This document shows, one piece after another, positions 8,291 through 16,067 of a stretch of DNA of 64,000 bases. The stretch spans positions 20,578 through 84,577 of the forward strand of contig NZ_JAGIZA010000020.1 in NCBI RefSeq assembly GCF_017813365.1. Reading direction: 5' to 3'. The notes beneath the pieces were generated by a model. It saw only the letters and a program-made list of their open reading frames with translations, made no database searches and was not told the DNA's origin. The stretch is from Roseomonas indoligenes (GTDB lineage Bacteria; Pseudomonadota; Alphaproteobacteria; Acetobacterales; Acetobacteraceae). The number at the start of each line of letters is the position of its first letter. The stretch's first letter is position 1. The translations under genes were made by a program, and so were the position numbers.

Positions 8291-9148
8291 TCATTGGCCG
8301 ACGATCTCATGCATGCGGTATTGGCCGCGCATCTGTGAGCTGATCTCCGCGCGGCGGTCGTCGTCGATGAATGGACATGCAGCGATGAGCTTGTCCGTAT
8401 CAATTGCATTGGCGATTGGCGATCGCAATGCCGCTAGATCCTTCATCGTCGTTTCTGCGGTCGGAATAAACGGCTCGATGTCGAAGCGACCAACGGACGC
8501 CCAGTAGTCCTTGAACTTGAAGCCGTCACCGACCGGCTTGTCCGAGAATTTGACCCAGGTCGCCGGTACCCCGAATGAGTGCGAGGCGATAATGCCGTGA
8601 AGCGAGCTAGAGACAATGCGGCGGCAGCTTGTAATCTCGTCGATGACAGCGGTGAGTTCGCCGGTGATGTCGATCACCTTCACGCTTAGGAATTCGTCCT
8701 GAGCGGGCAGCGGCACGACACCAGCCTCTCGAACGTGCTGGATGACGCCCAACTCCCACCGGACCTCGCGCGGCGGCTGGTGCATGCAGGGGAAGAAGAT
8801 GGCAGCATCCCCAAAAATCTCTGGGCAGTCGACGTCCAGTTCCTGGAGCTTGCGTCGACTCAAAGGTCCGCGGACTGCGGCGATCTCTCGTGGAGCAGCT
8901 TTAATTGTGTCGGCGCTGTCAATGAAGCCTGTTCCCCAAACGGTCCAGTTCGCATTGCTCTTTGAGAGGTGGCTCCCGATTGCCGAGTAGATACTCTCCT
9001 CCGTGCCGCTAGGCAGTTCCTTGGCATGGAGAACAGGTCGCTGTGCCAGATACGAAACGAGCACCGGGTTGAGTGCGTCGCCCCAATTAGCGTCGACAAC
9101 CTTGCTCTTAGCCCAATGTAGCCAAATCGGCCTGTTATGGCTATTCAT
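8291..9148 (-). CDS. Polysaccharide pyruvyl transferase family protein
   Basis: The 285-residue protein starts NSHNRPIWLHWAKS. It contains NWGDALNPVLVSYL, WTVWGTGFID, AVRGPLSRRKLQEL, FGDAAIFFP and a late SSSLHGIIASHSFGVPATW, the His-containing motif conserved in this family. These motifs parallel the 6303-7127 gene, so the island holds at least three pyruvyl-transferase-type proteins counting the fusion. The start at 9148 is an ATG giving the usual N-terminus; the frame upstream lacks similarity. A mixed 64-base spacer separates it from the next gene upstream. Confidence 0.72.
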   Translation of the reverse strand: MNSHNRPIWLHWAKSKVVDANWGDALNPVLVSYLAQRPVLHAKELPSGTEESIYSAIGSHLSKSNANWTVWGTGFIDSADTIKAAPREIAAVRGPLSRRKLQELDVDCPEIFGDAAIFFPCMHQPPREVRWELGVIQHVREAGVVPLPAQDEFLSVKVIDITGELTAVIDEITSCRRIVSSSLHGIIASHSFGVPATWVKFSDKPVGDGFKFKDYWASVGRFDIEPFIPTAETTMKDLAALRSPIANAIDTDKLIAACPFIDDDRRAEISSQMRGQYRMHEIVGQ

Positions 9149-9212
9149 GCACGCAAGGTCCCTGACGTGTGTCCGTTGTGTAAGAAGATTGCTATTTGGC
9201 TGGGGTGGTGCA

Positions 9213-11309
9213 TTAGTTCTGCCATCCTGGAGGGCACCGGCAAATGCCCGGCGACATAAGCGTTGGAGTACCCTCAAAAATCATACTTCCGGGTCCGGGT
9301 AAATACTCATCCACGCGCTCTGCCAAGGTATTGTAGTGAGCATACTCCTGGGAAGCCGTGGCATGTTGCTTTTCCTGAAGAACTCGTTCGATCTTCTGCA
9401 GGAAGCCCGGATAGAATTTGTAGTGCAGAAGCGCAATGTCCAGCGTAGAAACCTTGGCAGGAGAACAGCTGTGAGAAGCTGAGATGTAGTCGATGCTTCC
9501 CCCGCCGCGAATTCCCGAAACTTTTCCGATCGATTGAAATTTGCCATCGAGGAGCCGCGTTCTGGTGCCGCCCGTGTATCTCACGTAGGGACAATCGACA
9601 ATTGGAACGGGGATGCAGAAGGGGTCGAAGTAGCGACAACTAGCCATTCCGCCCTCTGGGTCGTCCAGCATTCGCAGCGTCTCCGGAAACATGTCCAGCA
9701 TCCGGCCGGAGATTGCCTCTGCTCCTTCCTGCTTCATGAATGTCCAAAGGGCACCGAACGACCTTTCCTCGTAGAACGGGAAGACGAGGTGTTCGTCCGC
9801 ATCTACCCGGAGGCAGAGCGTCTCCGCGAATTCGCTTCGACCAATCAACGGATTGATCCAATCATTTCCTGCCCTGGCGCGTCGGAAGTCTTCGCGTGTC
9901 GAGAAGAGTTCGACATCGGGCTGAGCTTGAAGGAACTCGAAAGTTCCGTCGTCAGAACCGTTATCAACGATGGAGAATGCCTCAATGCCGCCCCGTCGGT
10001 AATGGGCCAGGAAGCTCTCTACGATCGGTCGCTCGTTCCGTAACTGGCAGAATACTGCTACATCTGGCCGTCTGCCTGACCAATCCCGTGTGGACACCAG
10101 CTCTGAACTACGATCAGTGACCTTCCCGTGCATGCGCCGACTGCGCCAAGAGCGCTGGGCAGCTTGCACCGCCCCACGCCGTACGTCGAGCCACTCGCGA
10201 AGGCTTGCGTGCCGCGGAGGGAAGTAGGGCCAATTGGCGACGACCTCCTTAATCCGATCCACCTGCTCTTCGGCCTCAACTAGGCGGCCAAGAGAGATAA
10301 GAGTGACCGTCCGGTCGGCGCTGGCCTGCAGCCAAGGAATGGTGCCAGTGATACTCTCCGTAAGGCGGAGCTCCGCACCCTGAAGCTGTATCTGCAGATC
10401 CGGTCTTTCCAGGATCGCTTCCACCGTCTTTGTCGAAAGTATGCCCTTGCAGCAGCGCCGAATGGCTTCTTTTGACTCCGCAAGGAGAAACATGCCCCGC
10501 TTCGCGAAGAGTGCCGAAATAATTTGCGGGACTTCTTCGGCCTGAGCGCTGTCCTTGACCATTGTTTCGCAGAAGGCGACGAGATGCCGTTCGTCGCCGG
10601 TAAGATTTAGAAGCTTGGCCTTGATGCGCAATAACGCGCCCGAGTTGGGGTGATCTTTGAGATATTTGGCGAGGAGCGCCTCGGTTGCGGCGAACTGCCT
10701 TATATCGAGGAAGATTTGTATCGCGTCACACGCCACATGAATTGAATCTGGATGTGTCGCCATCAAGGCCGAAAACTCTGCAATGGCGGGAGTGGAATTC
10801 CCGGCCTTGTGCCAGGCCTGAGCGCGTTCAATCCGCGCCTGGAGCTTGTGGCTCTCTGGCGCCGTTTCAAAGGCGATCTGGCGTGCCTCTTGAGCGGCCG
10901 CGAAATGGCCGAGCCTACTGTGAATCACAGCCAGGTAGGACGCCGTTGAAAAGGCTGTCTCTGGCACTTGAAGCAATGAAAACAGGAGATCGAGCCCCTC
11001 AGCAAAGGCACCGGCGTCGACGAGGGCGCGCGCGTACTGGACCTTCTCTCGCAAGGGAATATCGAACTTTTCGGCGCGGCGCTTCCAAGCCGTTAGCGCC
11101 CGCGCCGGCTGCTTGGCTTTCTGGGCCGCTCTAGCCTCCAGTCGAAGGCGCTTGATGTCCGGATCAGGCCGGTGCGCCGTGGCCAGATCCAGGGCCTCTA
11201 AGCAGCCTACTGGGTCACCCCCTTTTAGGGCGGAGGAGGCCATCGAAAGAAGCTCGGCGTAGGTCAGCCCCTTCTGCTTGGTCCCGGCGGACCATCCGTC
11301 AGTCGCCAT
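9213..11309 (-). CDS. TPR protein with C-terminal GT2-like (Glyco_tranf_2_4 type) glycosyltransferase domain
   Basis: From ATG 11309 the protein has about 698 residues. The first ~430 are helical TPR-like repeats (LTYAELLSMASSALKGGDP, then RARALTAWKRR-like units). The C-terminal third has VAVFCQLRNERPIVESFLAH, FSIVDNGSDDGTFEFL and LRVDADEHLVFP, the DxD-type site of glycosyltransferases that often carry TPR extensions. The frame continues upstream to ATG 11507 inside the octamer array, so the true start is uncertain. It is first in the leftward glycan operon. If translation begins before the array, repeat-number change would switch it on or off. Confidence 0.7.
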   Translation of the reverse strand: MATDGWSAGTKQKGLTYAELLSMASSALKGGDPVGCLEALDLATAHRPDPDIKRLRLEARAAQKAKQPARALTAWKRRAEKFDIPLREKVQYARALVDAGAFAEGLDLLFSLLQVPETAFSTASYLAVIHSRLGHFAAAQEARQIAFETAPESHKLQARIERAQAWHKAGNSTPAIAEFSALMATHPDSIHVACDAIQIFLDIRQFAATEALLAKYLKDHPNSGALLRIKAKLLNLTGDERHLVAFCETMVKDSAQAEEVPQIISALFAKRGMFLLAESKEAIRRCCKGILSTKTVEAILERPDLQIQLQGAELRLTESITGTIPWLQASADRTVTLISLGRLVEAEEQVDRIKEVVANWPYFPPRHASLREWLDVRRGAVQAAQRSWRSRRMHGKVTDRSSELVSTRDWSGRRPDVAVFCQLRNERPIVESFLAHYRRGGIEAFSIVDNGSDDGTFEFLQAQPDVELFSTREDFRRARAGNDWINPLIGRSEFAETLCLRVDADEHLVFPFYEERSFGALWTFMKQEGAEAISGRMLDMFPETLRMLDDPEGGMASCRYFDPFCIPVPIVDCPYVRYTGGTRTRLLDGKFQSIGKVSGIRGGGSIDYISASHSCSPAKVSTLDIALLHYKFYPGFLQKIERVLQEKQHATASQEYAHYNTLAERVDEYLPGPGSMIFEGTPTLMSPGICRCPPGWQN

Positions 11310-11460
11310 CCAATCCCCGCCCCCGTCCAAAGGCGCCCCTTCGTATCCGCTAATCGGAGTCAAAGCTCTATCGTCGGAACGACAATCTGAGAGAGCATTA
11401 TCGTCCGTCGTGGTCCGGCCGGTTGCTGACTTGCCAGCTTCCAGGGCCGGATGCCAGATC

Positions 11461-11516
11461 CGGCCATCCGGCCATCCGGCCATCCGGCCATCCGGCCATC
11501 CGGCCATCCGGCCATC
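11461..11516. repeat. Seven tandem copies of the octamer CGGCCATC
   Basis: Seven perfect 8-bp units lie at the upstream edge of the TPR-glycosyltransferase gene. Eight is not a multiple of three, so a change of one unit shifts the frame of anything translated through it. On the minus strand an open frame starting at 11608 crosses the array. With the present seven units it is out of frame with the glycosyltransferase; loss of one unit (or gain of two) would join them. Confidence 0.95.
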
Positions 11517-11620
11517 CGACCGACGTGACGGGCCACTATCCCGAGGGAGCCTGGATCTACCAGCTGGAGCGCCTCAGTCCCGACCGACTTCCTGCAAACG
11601 GCTGCCATGATCGGCTGTAG

Positions 11621-12006
11621 GGCGGCGACGGGGCCGACACCCTCTCAAGCGGGGCCGGCGCCGACGAGCTGATCGGCGGCACGGGGCGGACTGGTTCCTC
11701 TTCGACGTGGCCCCGAGCGCTGCGGCTTCGGACCGGCTGATCGACCTCGAGGCCGGGGTGGACAAGGTCATGATCTCCCGCGCGGCCTTCGGGATCGCGG
11801 CCGGGGTCACGTCGGGGCTGGTAGCCAACGCCGCGCCGGCCGCGAGCGGGCCGGGGGGGGGCGTGCTGCTCCACGACAATGCGGTCGGCGGTGCGGGCGG
11901 GCTCTATTGAGATGCGGACGGCGCGGGAGGGGCCGAGCCGGCCCAGATCGCCCGCCTGTCCAAGGCCGCCCCGCTGAGCGCGAGCGACTTCCTCTTCGTG
12001 GCCTGA
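11621..12006 (+). pseudogene. Remnant of RTX/hemolysin-type calcium-binding protein C-terminus
   Basis: The translation shows consecutive glycine-rich nonapeptides (GGDGADTLS, SGAGADELI, GGTG), then ADWFLFDVAPSAAASDRL and IDLEAGVDKVMIS, and ends LSASDFLFVA. This is the usual end of secreted RTX proteins exported by type I systems. Two lesions are visible. A base is missing near 11688 (the frame changes between GGTG and ADWF), and TGA at 11908-11910 replaces the Trp expected before DADG. No N-terminal part or ABC exporter is present, so this is a dead fragment. Confidence 0.8.
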
Positions 12007-12112
12007 GAAGGGGCGAGTGCCGGGAGCTTAGTCTGCCTCTTGGTGCTTGGCTTCCTGCCCGAACAGAGCGAAGGGTTAGTGGCGCAAGGGGTGCCAACAT
12101 CCTCCGCCGGTA

Positions 12113-12183
12113 CCCTGACCCTCTCTCGTCAGGGCTCTGGGTCGTAGGACCCGGCTAGTCGGGTCCGATCTAGGGACCCTGAC
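12113..12183. promoter_or_regulatory. Cluster of inverted repeats before the DUF3489-recombinase operon
   Basis: CCCTGAC occurs at 12113-12119 and 12177-12183, with its complement GTCAGGG at 12128-12134. Between them is a perfect 7-bp hairpin GGACCCG-GCTAGT-CGGGTCC (12147-12166). The cluster ends one base before the ATG at 12185. It could be a recombinase binding (res-like) site, an operator or an mRNA structure controlling the start. Confidence 0.55.
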
Positions 12184-12184
12184 C

Positions 12185-12904
12185 ATGACCCAGAGCAGAA
12201 CCCTGTCGACCACACAGGCGCAGGTCCTCGTGGCCGCTGCCCAACACCCGGCACGGCTGGCCGAGGCGCCTCCGCACCTGCCCGCTGCTGCCCGGAACTC
12301 GGTGCTTCAAAGCATGCTAAGGACCGGCCTGCTGGAGGGGGTGGCCGACCCAGACGACCGCGCCACGACGGTGTTGCGGATCACCGCGGCCGGGCTGGAG
12401 GCGATAGACGGGCCGACCACGACGGAGCTGGCCGTCATGGAGGCGGACGAAGGCGGGGGAGAGCATCCGGCCACGAAGTCTGCGCCGGCTGCCCCGCCAC
12501 AGCCTCGTACCTCGCTCCGGGCTGCCGCAACCGCCCTTCTGGTGGCCTGGGACGCGGGCCTGGAGCGGTCAGCCCTGGCAGGCTCCGTCGAGGCGCTCAG
12601 GGCCGCTTTGACCCGCGCTGGCGCGACCCGTCCACCTCGCGACCCCTCTGCCCAGCGTCGTCCGCGCGAGGGCACCAAGCAGCAGGCCGTCCTCACCCTC
12701 CTACGCCGGTCCGAGGGCGCCACCATCGCCGGGATCATGGACGCCACCGGTTGGGCCCAGCACACGGTCCGGGGCTTCCTGGCCGGGCTCAAGAAGAAGG
12801 GCCACACCGTCGAGGTGCTGGAGCGCGTGCGCCAGGTCGGGCCGGGATCGCAGGGGGCGAAGGGCAGCTATAGCGTGTACCGGATCAGCGGGGAGCAGGG
12901 CTGA
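12185..12904 (+). CDS. DUF3489 domain protein
   Basis: The 239-residue protein has an N-terminal region reminiscent of a winged helix (TQAQVLVAAAQHPARLAEAP) and, near residues 160-235, the DUF3489 region: KQQAVLTLLRRSEGATIAGI, WAQHTVRGFLAGLKKKGH and GSYSVYRI. In the family this looks like a helix-turn-helix domain of unknown role. Its TGA overlaps the ATG of the serine recombinase (TGATG), a pairing that suggests joint function. One reasonable idea is that it is a directionality or regulatory partner for the recombinase. It follows a cluster of inverted repeats that may be its binding site. Confidence 0.75.
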   Translation: MTQSRTLSTTQAQVLVAAAQHPARLAEAPPHLPAAARNSVLQSMLRTGLLEGVADPDDRATTVLRITAAGLEAIDGPTTTELAVMEADEGGGEHPATKSAPAAPPQPRTSLRAAATALLVAWDAGLERSALAGSVEALRAALTRAGATRPPRDPSAQRRPREGTKQQAVLTLLRRSEGATIAGIMDATGWAQHTVRGFLAGLKKKGHTVEVLERVRQVGPGSQGAKGSYSVYRISGEQG

Positions 12905-13731
12905 TGGCCGGCTCTCGCCTTTCACGGGCCTCCACCCAGTCCCGCTACGCCGTCGCGCTGTACCGGGTCTCGACCGCCGAGCAGGGGCACTCTGGCCTGG
13001 GGCTTGAGGCACAACAGGCCAGCGTCCGGGCCTTCGTCGATCGCGAGGGCTGGACGTTGGTCGCCGAGAACCAGGACATCGCCTCGGGCAAGGACGACCG
13101 CCGGCCGGGGTTCCAGGCTGCTCTAACCCGATGCCGCCAACTCGGGGCAGTGCTGGTCGCGGCACGCCTCGATCGGATCACCCGGCGCGCCCACACGCTT
13201 TCGCAGCTGCTGGAGGAGGGGATTTCTATCCGCGCGGCTGACATGCCCGGGGCAGATGACCTGATGATGCGGGTCTACGCAGCCATGGCGCAGAAGGAGC
13301 GAGAGCTCATCTCGGAGCGGACCCGGGCGGCGCTGGCGGCGGCACGGGCACGTGGGGCGGTGCTGGGCGGCGACAGGGGCTGGAGGCCGCCGTTGCCGCC
13401 CTGTGCAGCCGCTGCGACCCAAGCGCGCCAAGAGAAGGCGACCCGATCGGCACACCGGCTGCTGCTGGAAGTGGAAGCGCTCCGTCGAGAGGGCATCACG
13501 GCCAAAGCGGCGATGGCGCGGGCACTGACGGAGCGTGGCGTGCCGACACCGCGGGGTGGCGCCGTGTGGACTCACACGACGGTGGCGCGTGTGGTGGAGC
13601 GGCTTCGTGCGCAGCTGCCATTCGGAAGGGTAGCAGGGCAGCTTGGCCACACCTCACCGTTGGCAGGCTGTGGAACTGGCCCCGGTGTGGCACGGAGCGA
13701 AGGTTCCTTAAAGCGAAGCCGCGCTGCGTAG
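12904..13731 (+). CDS. Serine recombinase (resolvase/invertase family)
   Basis: The 275-residue protein has the resolvase catalytic domain: AVALYRVSTAEQ (nucleophile Ser in YRVS), GLGLEAQQASVRAF, VLVAARLDRITRRAHTLSQL (active-site Arg region) and MAQKERELISERTRAAL (E helix). The C-terminal ~120 residues include GVPTPRGGAVWTHTTVARV, a recombinase-type helix-turn-helix DNA-binding segment also seen in long-terminal recombinases. It makes and rejoins double-strand breaks at specific sites. It is translationally coupled to the DUF3489 gene. A second, partial copy of its 3' half lies just downstream, so the locus has been rearranged. Confidence 0.85.
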   Translation: MAGSRLSRASTQSRYAVALYRVSTAEQGHSGLGLEAQQASVRAFVDREGWTLVAENQDIASGKDDRRPGFQAALTRCRQLGAVLVAARLDRITRRAHTLSQLLEEGISIRAADMPGADDLMMRVYAAMAQKERELISERTRAALAAARARGAVLGGDRGWRPPLPPCAAAATQARQEKATRSAHRLLLEVEALRREGITAKAAMARALTERGVPTPRGGAVWTHTTVARVVERLRAQLPFGRVAGQLGHTSPLAGCGTGPGVARSEGSLKRSRAA

Positions 13732-13733
13732 TT

Positions 13734-13991
13734 CTACGCTGGCCGAATAGTCTCGCTCTGCATCATGCTGTCGAGCGTTGGCGGCTCGGGGTCTGAAGCG
13801 AAGACGCGCTTGGAGCTGCCATCGGCAGCTTGCAGCCAGACGAACGTTTCCTCGCCACTCAGCCCCAACTTCGACGCGACAGCGATCGCGGCCTTGGTTG
13901 CCGAAGCCTCAGAACGGTACCCAGGATAGATCAGCGTGCCTTGGGCGATGTCCCAGCGGTCGCCGCGTGGCTGGACGGTATAGGAAATCAT
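13734..13991 (-). CDS. Small DUF2188-like protein
   Basis: The 85-residue product reads SYTVQPRGDRWDIAQGTL, then SEASATKAAIAVASKL and VWLQAADGSSKRVFAS. The layout of a short beta strand, a Trp, an Ala-rich helix and a final strand resembles DUF2188, a small domain of unknown function. It runs against the recombinase gene and its stop is two bases from the recombinase stop. No ribosome-binding site is convincing. It lies between the full recombinase and its duplicated tail. Confidence 0.5.
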   Translation of the reverse strand: MISYTVQPRGDRWDIAQGTLIYPGYRSEASATKAAIAVASKLGLSGEETFVWLQAADGSSKRVFASDPEPPTLDSMMQSETIRPA

Positions 13992-14159
13992 TGGAAACTC
14001 ACCCCTTGGTGGCGTCGACCCAGCCAGGTGAGGCTAACCCGAAGAAGGTATATGGGTGGCTCAGGGCAGTATTGCATGGGGAGGCCGGGGTGGGCGCCCT
14101 CGGCATACCGAACGGGAACGTCGGTTGGTGCCGCTCAGAGTGGGACAAGAGTGCCAGAA

Positions 14160-14546
14160 TGCGAGGTTCTGGTTGAAAAAGAGCGGGAGCTGATTTCGGG
14201 GCGGACCCGGGTGGCGCTGGCGGTGGCACGAGCGCGTAGGGCGGTGCTGGGTGGGGACAGGGGGTGGCAGCCCGGAGCGCCACCCTGTGCGGCTGCTGCC
14301 GCCCGAGTACGCCAGGAGAAGGTGACCCGGACGGCGCATCGGCTCACCCTGGAATTGGAGGCGCTACGGAAAGATGGCGTCACGACCCACGCCGGGAAGG
14401 CGCGGGCGCTGATGGAGCGGGGAGTGCCAACACCGCGGGGCGGGGCTGTGTGGACCCACACAACCGTGGCGAGGGTAGTAGGGCGTCTTTGTAAGGAGCC
14501 CGTTCTGTTTCGATCGGTTAGCCAGCTTGCAACCGACACCCTTTAA
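14160..14546 (+). pseudogene. Duplicated C-terminal fragment of the serine recombinase
   Basis: The translation EKERELISGRTRVALAVARA, then GGDRGWQPGAPPCAAAA, and GVPTPRGGAVWTHTTVARVV follows residues ~130-240 of the recombinase at 12904-13731. The catalytic N-terminal half with the nucleophile Ser is absent. It has no start codon suited to a stand-alone protein. It is best explained as one end of an old duplication or of a second recombinase lost by deletion. Confidence 0.75.
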
Positions 14547-14552
14547 CTTCCG

Positions 14553-14586
14553 TTGACAGAGTCTAAATCTGGATATAGTCCAGATT
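14553..14586 (+). promoter_or_regulatory. Promoter and palindromic operator of the toxin-antitoxin operon
   Basis: TTGACA (14553-14558) and TATAGT (14574-14579) form a sigma-70-like promoter with a 15-base spacer. A perfect 8-bp inverted repeat, AATCTGGA-TATAG-TCCAGATT (14566-14586), covers the -10 box. This is the arrangement expected when the antitoxin represses its own operon. GGAGG at 14594-14598 then precedes the ATG at 14604. Confidence 0.75.
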
Positions 14587-14603
14587 CGGACTTGGAGGCT
14601 ACA

Positions 14604-15134
14604 ATGCAGAAGGCTGTAGGGGTGGCGCGGCAATCGGTTACCCAGGGTCTTGCTCACCTGGACCGGAGCCGCTTCCTGCCCGAGAACCGTAAGCGCCTGA
14701 GTGCGCCCGGGATGCGGACCTTCCTTGCCATTGCAGACCTCTGGCGGCTTGATGAGGGCCAGCGGCTTCTTGTCCTGGGATCTCCTGCCCGCTCGACCTT
14801 CCACAAGTGGGCCAAGACCGCTCGCGAGCATGGCGACTTCACCCTGGACGTCGACACCCTGACGCGCATCTCGGCGGTGCTTGGCATTCACCAGGCGCTT
14901 GGCATTCTGCACGGCAATGAGCGGGAGGGGGTCACTTGGCTCCAGAATCCCCACCAAGCGACCGTCTTCGGGGGCAGGCCCCCGCTCGACCTGATCACAA
15001 GCGGTACCCAGGACGGGCTCATGACGGTCCGGCGCTTCCTCGATGCTGCTCGGGGGGGCCTCTACATGGAGCCGGTCGACGCCCTGGACCGACACTTCCA
15101 GCCGTACCGGGACGAGGACCTTGTCCTCTCTTGA
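14604..15134 (+). CDS. Xre/MbcA/ParS-type antitoxin of a RES toxin-antitoxin system
   Basis: The protein has 176 residues from ATG 14604, which sits five bases after GGAGG; an upstream TTG at 14553 is part of the promoter. Residues ~10-90 hold the Xre-like N-terminal region (RFLPENRKRLSAPGMRTFLA, ADLWRLDEGQRLLVLGSPAR). The C-terminal part shows the antitoxin toxin-binding domain (LGIHQALGILHGNE, WLQNPHQATVFGGRPPLDL, MTVRRFLDAARGG). In known systems it neutralises the RES toxin and represses the operon. Its stop overlaps the toxin start (TTGA). Confidence 0.85.
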   Translation: MQKAVGVARQSVTQGLAHLDRSRFLPENRKRLSAPGMRTFLAIADLWRLDEGQRLLVLGSPARSTFHKWAKTAREHGDFTLDVDTLTRISAVLGIHQALGILHGNEREGVTWLQNPHQATVFGGRPPLDLITSGTQDGLMTVRRFLDAARGGLYMEPVDALDRHFQPYRDEDLVLS

Positions 15135-15805
15135 GCGATGTCTTTGCACCAGCGCCATCTCCTTCGTACCGGCTGATCCCATCCAGGTTCCCACCAATTG
15201 GCCTGTTCGACACGGTGACAACAACGGCTGACGCCGGCGCCGTCATGGATCTGGCGGGGTGGACCAACGATCGCCTGGTTGAGGAGCGCCTGCGTCGGCT
15301 TCCCGAGGACGAGTGGGTCTACGGACAGCCAAACTCCAGCATCGTCATGGCGACCTTCCTGCACGTCCCGCCTGGCGGATCACGCTTCAATGGACCGGAC
15401 CTTGGAGCCTGGTATGCCGCAGCGGCGTTGCGCACGGCGGCCTTCGAGGTCGCCCACCACCTTCGACGCGAAGCGGTGGCGACCGGCGCGGCCATCTTGC
15501 ACCGTGACTTCCGCACCTACACGGCCGAGCTGGCAGGCTCCTATCTCGACATCCGTGGTCAACAGGCACCGCGGGCCGGCGTCTACGATCCGGGCAGCTA
15601 CGCTGCCTCTCAGGCCCTGGGGGAAGGCATCCGCGCCTCGGGGGGAGGGGGCATCATCTACGACAGCGTGCGGCACATCGGCGGCGTCAACATCGTGTCC
15701 CACCGGCCGCGGAACATCCTCCAGGTCACGCAGACCGATCACTGGCGGCTCACCGTCGAGGCCGCGTCCCCCCGGATTGAGATGGCGAGGCTGAAGGCAG
15801 GCTGA
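15131..15805 (+). CDS. RES-domain toxin
   Basis: Read from TTG 15131, which overlaps the antitoxin stop, the 224-residue protein shows the RES pattern: YRLIPSRFPPIGLFD with an Arg near the start, GGSRFNGPDLGAWYAAAALR with RFN and the conserved Tyr, TAAFEVAHH with the Glu, and later GIIYDSVRHIGG. Characterised RES toxins degrade NAD+ and stop growth. The downstream frame is intact, so the pair may be active. No other ATG is better placed; a TTG start in a coupled toxin gene would keep expression low. Confidence 0.85.
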   Translation: MSDVFAPAPSPSYRLIPSRFPPIGLFDTVTTTADAGAVMDLAGWTNDRLVEERLRRLPEDEWVYGQPNSSIVMATFLHVPPGGSRFNGPDLGAWYAAAALRTAAFEVAHHLRREAVATGAAILHRDFRTYTAELAGSYLDIRGQQAPRAGVYDPGSYAASQALGEGIRASGGGGIIYDSVRHIGGVNIVSHRPRNILQVTQTDHWRLTVEAASPRIEMARLKAG

Positions 15806-15846
15806 TGGTGAGGAGGCAAGGCCGCCCCGAAGCCGTGCCGTCCCCT

Positions 15847-15884
15847 GTTCACCACCCATCAACGGTCGTTGGTGGGTGGTGAAC
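15847..15884. terminator. Long hairpin after the toxin gene
   Basis: GTTCACCACCCATCAAC pairs with GTTGGTGGGTGGTGAAC across the loop GGTC, a 17-bp stem with a single T-G pair. It lies 42 bases after the toxin stop. There is no T-run, so it could be a terminator that needs help, a message-stabilising hairpin or a mobile-element end. Confidence 0.6.
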
Positions 15885-16067
15885 ATGAGGACGATGAAAG
15901 TTAGGCGCGCGCTGGGCAGGAGCACTCGCCGTTGAGTTAGGCGAGGCGCTGGGTCAAGCTCTGCGAACTCCAGGCCATCCGGCCCGTCAGCGCAAACGCT
16001 GAAGGCCCTGGACTGTCTTTCCAGGCGAGTGGGCAGGATAGCCGGGACGACTCAGTACGGGGTCCTG

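Noticed and set aside
11461..11516. CRISPR array
   Set aside because: It is a continuous eight-base tandem repeat with no spacers.
14553..14603. Longer antitoxin start at TTG 14553
   Set aside because: That TTG is the -35 box of the promoter, and the operator follows. The ATG at 14604 has GGAGG at the right distance.
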